A DNA stretch of 64,000 nucleotides from Pelethousia sp034933245 (GTDB taxonomy: Bacteria; Bacillota; Clostridia; Christensenellales; CAG-138): contig JAYFNX010000016.1 in the NCBI GenBank assembly GCA_034933245.1, forward strand, positions 1-64,000. Reading direction: 5' to 3'. The position numbers were made by a program, and so were the translations under genes. A model generated the notes under the pieces. That model had not been told where the DNA came from, did not search any database, and saw only the letters and a list, made by a program, of their open reading frames with translations. Positions 62,281-64,000 of this stretch are shown one piece after another. The number at the start of each line of letters is the position of its first letter. The stretch's first letter is position 1.

Positions 62281-63158
62281 AATCCCTCCTCCGCCCTATA
62301 TACCGTTTCCAGCTTGGGAGCGGCCCCGGCCACACGCCGCAGGGCAATCACCCGTTCAAAGCAGCCCGCTTCCACCAGGGCATAGATTTCAGGACGGCGC
62401 CGTAGTTCCTCCAGGGAAGCGGCATGGGCGCTGGCCACAACCCGCACGCCGCAGCCGGATGCATCCAGCACGGCCCTGGCATCCTCCTCTCCAGCAAGTT
62501 CATCGGTTACCAACACCTGGGGAGCCATCCCACGAAGAAGCAACTTCAAAGCCTTGGCTTTCTTGCAGCCTTCCAGCACATCCGTACAGGGCCCGACATC
62601 CAAGGTTGGAACGCCTGCGTCGCATCCCGCCAACTCCCGCCGTTCATCCGCAATGCACACCGTTATGCCACGCTCGGAAAGCTGCCGGGCCGCATCCCGA
62701 AGCAAGGTGGTTTTACCGGCGCCGGGCGGAGAGATCAGCAGTGCGCTTTTCGGTCCATCCATCCCCCATAAAACCTGCATCAACCCATCCGCGCAGCCAA
62801 GAATTTCTCTTGCGAGCCGGATGTTAAACCCCATGGGCGCTACTAGATGAGGTTCCGTTTGGGTTCCCGCCATACGCCCCGTAAGCCCCACCCGAAACCC
62901 GCCCGGCAACGTCATATAACACGCAGTCAGTTCCTCACTATAGGCATATAGGGATTGGCGGCAAAGCCGAAGCAGCACCTGACGGCAGTCCTCTGCATCC
63001 GGTGTCCAGCGGAAGATCAAATTGCGACGCCCTAGAATCCGCGTTGGCCTGCCTACACGTATGCGCAGCTCTTCCGCCCCTTCCAGGCCCGTTTCCCGCA
63101 ACTCTCGGGTTAGATCTCCCGGGAGCAGCGGTAGCAAATACCGTTCCCAGTTCTCCAT
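62277..63158 (-). CDS. spoIIIAA: Stage III sporulation protein AA, ATPase
   Basis: AAA-type secretion ATPase that powers the SpoIIIA channel. The 293-residue protein has Walker A SPPGAGKTTLLRDAARQL and Walker B VCIADERRELAG. RNDIG-type sensor regions appear as LRGMAPQVLVTDELAGEED. It is the first gene of the operon and follows an AAAGGAGG site. The complete AA-AH set is present, but AF is shortened. Confidence 0.95.
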   Translation of the reverse strand: MENWERYLLPLLPGDLTRELRETGLEGAEELRIRVGRPTRILGRRNLIFRWTPDAEDCRQVLLRLCRQSLYAYSEELTACYMTLPGGFRVGLTGRMAGTQTEPHLVAPMGFNIRLAREILGCADGLMQVLWGMDGPKSALLISPPGAGKTTLLRDAARQLSERGITVCIADERRELAGCDAGVPTLDVGPCTDVLEGCKKAKALKLLLRGMAPQVLVTDELAGEEDARAVLDASGCGVRVVASAHAASLEELRRRPEIYALVEAGCFERVIALRRVAGAAPKLETVYRAEEGL

Positions 63159-63187
63159 CGCTGCCTGTCCTCCTTTGTTGTGTTATA

Positions 63188-63195
63188 TGTGTATG
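63188..63195 (-). promoter_or_regulatory. Candidate sigma-E -10 element of the spoIIIA operon
   Basis: CATACACA on the minus strand resembles the sigma-E -10 (CATACAnT), placing the start about 23 nt before spoIIIAA. The -35 region is poor, so this is tentative. Confidence 0.4.
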
Positions 63196-63238
63196 TAGGA
63201 TGCTTTATGATTAGCACAGCATGATCTTTGGCAAAAGG

Positions 63239-63262
63239 AAAAAGCGCGCCGTATGGGCGCGC
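63239..63262 (-). terminator. Terminator upstream of spoIIIAA
   Basis: GCGCGCC, loop CATAC, GGCGCGC and five Ts on the minus strand end the transcript of the 63303-63887 gene. Confidence 0.85.
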
Positions 63263-63302
63263 CGTTTTCCTAAAAATGATCCGAACCACTTTCCCTATAG
63301 AA

Positions 63303-63887
63303 TTATCCTTGTTCCCCGGGCATATCCTTGCGTTTTGCCGATGTATACATGCAAAGCAGCACGCTCCCAAAGCAGAGCGCGCTCATCTGGGCATCCCGCA
63401 AGGCCACCTGTCCAAAATCCATGACCACATAGCTGCCCGTAACCAAGGCAAAGCATGTTGAAAGAATCGCACAAACAAGGGGTATGGCGGCTGCTACCGC
63501 CAGCGCGGTTTTGGGCGTATCCGCAAGGGCCGCGGCGGATGCCCCCGCAATAAATCCTGTAAGTACGCCACTTTGCGCACCCGCAAAAAAGCCGGCTTTC
63601 TCCGCGCCAAAGGCCACGAGGGAAAATGCTGCCAACGCACAGGGAACGCCGCCCCGAATTGCTTCGGTTCTGGCCCACAACGCCAGCGCTAAAGGCATAA
63701 AAACAGCGCAGAGATTAAAGCGCGTCTCGGGATTTGGCGAAAAATCAAAACGGGATAGGGCCAACATGCTCAAAGCAAAAAAGGCCGTTTGAAATCGGCC
63801 TAGGGCAACTATAGGTTGAAACGGTTTCAGCCCTCCTGTTAGGCTGAGAACCAGGACGCAAAGCAGAAGCGCGGTATAAAGTTGCAT
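63303..63887 (-). CDS. Unknown polytopic membrane protein next to spoIIIA
   Basis: A 194-residue protein I do not recognise. It is about 60 percent hydrophobic, with five to six membrane segments separated by short loops and a basic C-terminus (SAKRKDMPGEQG). No signal peptidase site or catalytic motif is evident. It is weakly reminiscent of small spore-former membrane proteins, but I cannot name a family. The ATG lies directly after a terminator-like hairpin whose 3' arm contains its AAGAAGG ribosome site. A terminator separates it from spoIIIAA. Confidence 0.7.
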   Translation of the reverse strand: MQLYTALLLCVLVLSLTGGLKPFQPIVALGRFQTAFFALSMLALSRFDFSPNPETRFNLCAVFMPLALALWARTEAIRGGVPCALAAFSLVAFGAEKAGFFAGAQSGVLTGFIAGASAAALADTPKTALAVAAAIPLVCAILSTCFALVTGSYVVMDFGQVALRDAQMSALCFGSVLLCMYTSAKRKDMPGEQG

Positions 63888-63939
63888 AAAAAACCTTCTT
63901 CATAAGGAGTGTTCTTAAGATACCCCATACGAAGAAGGT
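63888..63939 (-). terminator. Hairpin and T-run abutting the membrane-protein start
   Basis: ACCTTCTTC and GAAGAAGGT pair around a 29-nt loop on the minus strand and are followed by six Ts that touch the ATG at 63887. It can act as a terminator for the upstream gene or as an attenuator. Confidence 0.65.
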
Positions 63940-63964
63940 ATAAGCCCGTCAATATCTGGCAGAT

Positions 63965-64000
63965 TCAGCGGAGCTGGATAAATGCGGCCATAGAGCCTGT
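63965..64000 (-). CDS. Possible 3' end of a gene entering from the right edge
   Basis: The last 12 codons of an open minus-strand frame, ending in TGA and followed by the terminator hairpin. Too short to identify; inferred only from its position before the terminator. Confidence 0.3.
   Translation of the reverse strand, partial: TGSMAAFIQLR

Overview
The window looks like a chromosomal segment of a spore-forming, anaerobic Bacillota (class Clostridia). The evidence is gene content: spo0A, spoIVB, spoIIM-like, a GerW/YtfJ gene and the whole spoIIIA operon; a sodium-pumping oxaloacetate decarboxylase; the clostridial fusion of IspH with ribosomal protein S1; and gene order close to Bacillus/Clostridium (miaB-ymcA-like-mutS-mutL-miaA-hfq-ynbB; recN-spoIVB-spo0A; xseA-xseB-ispA-dxs-tlyA-nadK-argR-recN). 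No phage, insertion sequence, CRISPR array or rRNA was seen. It is dense core genome, nearly all on the minus strand after about 11.3 kb.

Layout: 1-0.74 kb is a seven-tRNA operon (minus). 0.74-1.35 kb is AT-rich and holds two promoters. 1.35-10.2 kb is a plus-strand tRNA-modification/mismatch-repair operon ending in hfq and a PLP lyase. 10.2-12.5 kb is an SOS cluster: lexA, a divergent Cys-rich small gene sharing a LexA-box region, a tyrosine recombinase, and a perfect 18-bp inverted repeat. 12.5-16.1 kb has rnhA, tRNA-Trp and a P-type cation ATPase behind a yybP-ykoY (Mn2+) riboswitch. 16.1-25.7 kb has an M19 dipeptidase, rny, recA (with its own LexA box), cinA, pgsA, rimO and ftsK/spoIIIE. 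25.8-32.4 kb has ispH-rpsA, plsC, cmk, a flavoprotein, an RpiR regulator and surE. 32.6-36.3 kb is the oad operon. 36.4-44 kb carries rluB, dacF, ytfJ, ytfI-like, scpB, scpA, an M50 protease, a catalytically dead DacF paralogue and deoB. 44-49.9 kb is spoIIM-like, spo0A, spoIVB, recN, argR and nadK. 50-57.2 kb is tlyA, dxs, ispA, xseB, xseA, folD, a TsaD-like gene and nusB. 57.2-58.6 kb is the Asp23/AmaP envelope cluster. 58.7-63.2 kb is spoIIIAH to spoIIIAA, followed by an unknown membrane protein.

Most notable are: the SOS module at 10.2-12.5 kb with its palindrome; a 58-residue SpoIIIAF reduced to its membrane part; a Spo0A whose receiver has lost the first acidic residue and the conserved lysine; a DacF paralogue lacking all three active-site motifs; an Mn2+ riboswitch in front of a Ca2+-type ATPase; and three genes whose ribosome sites sit directly behind terminator hairpins. 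All calls come from reading the sequence; no database search was run.
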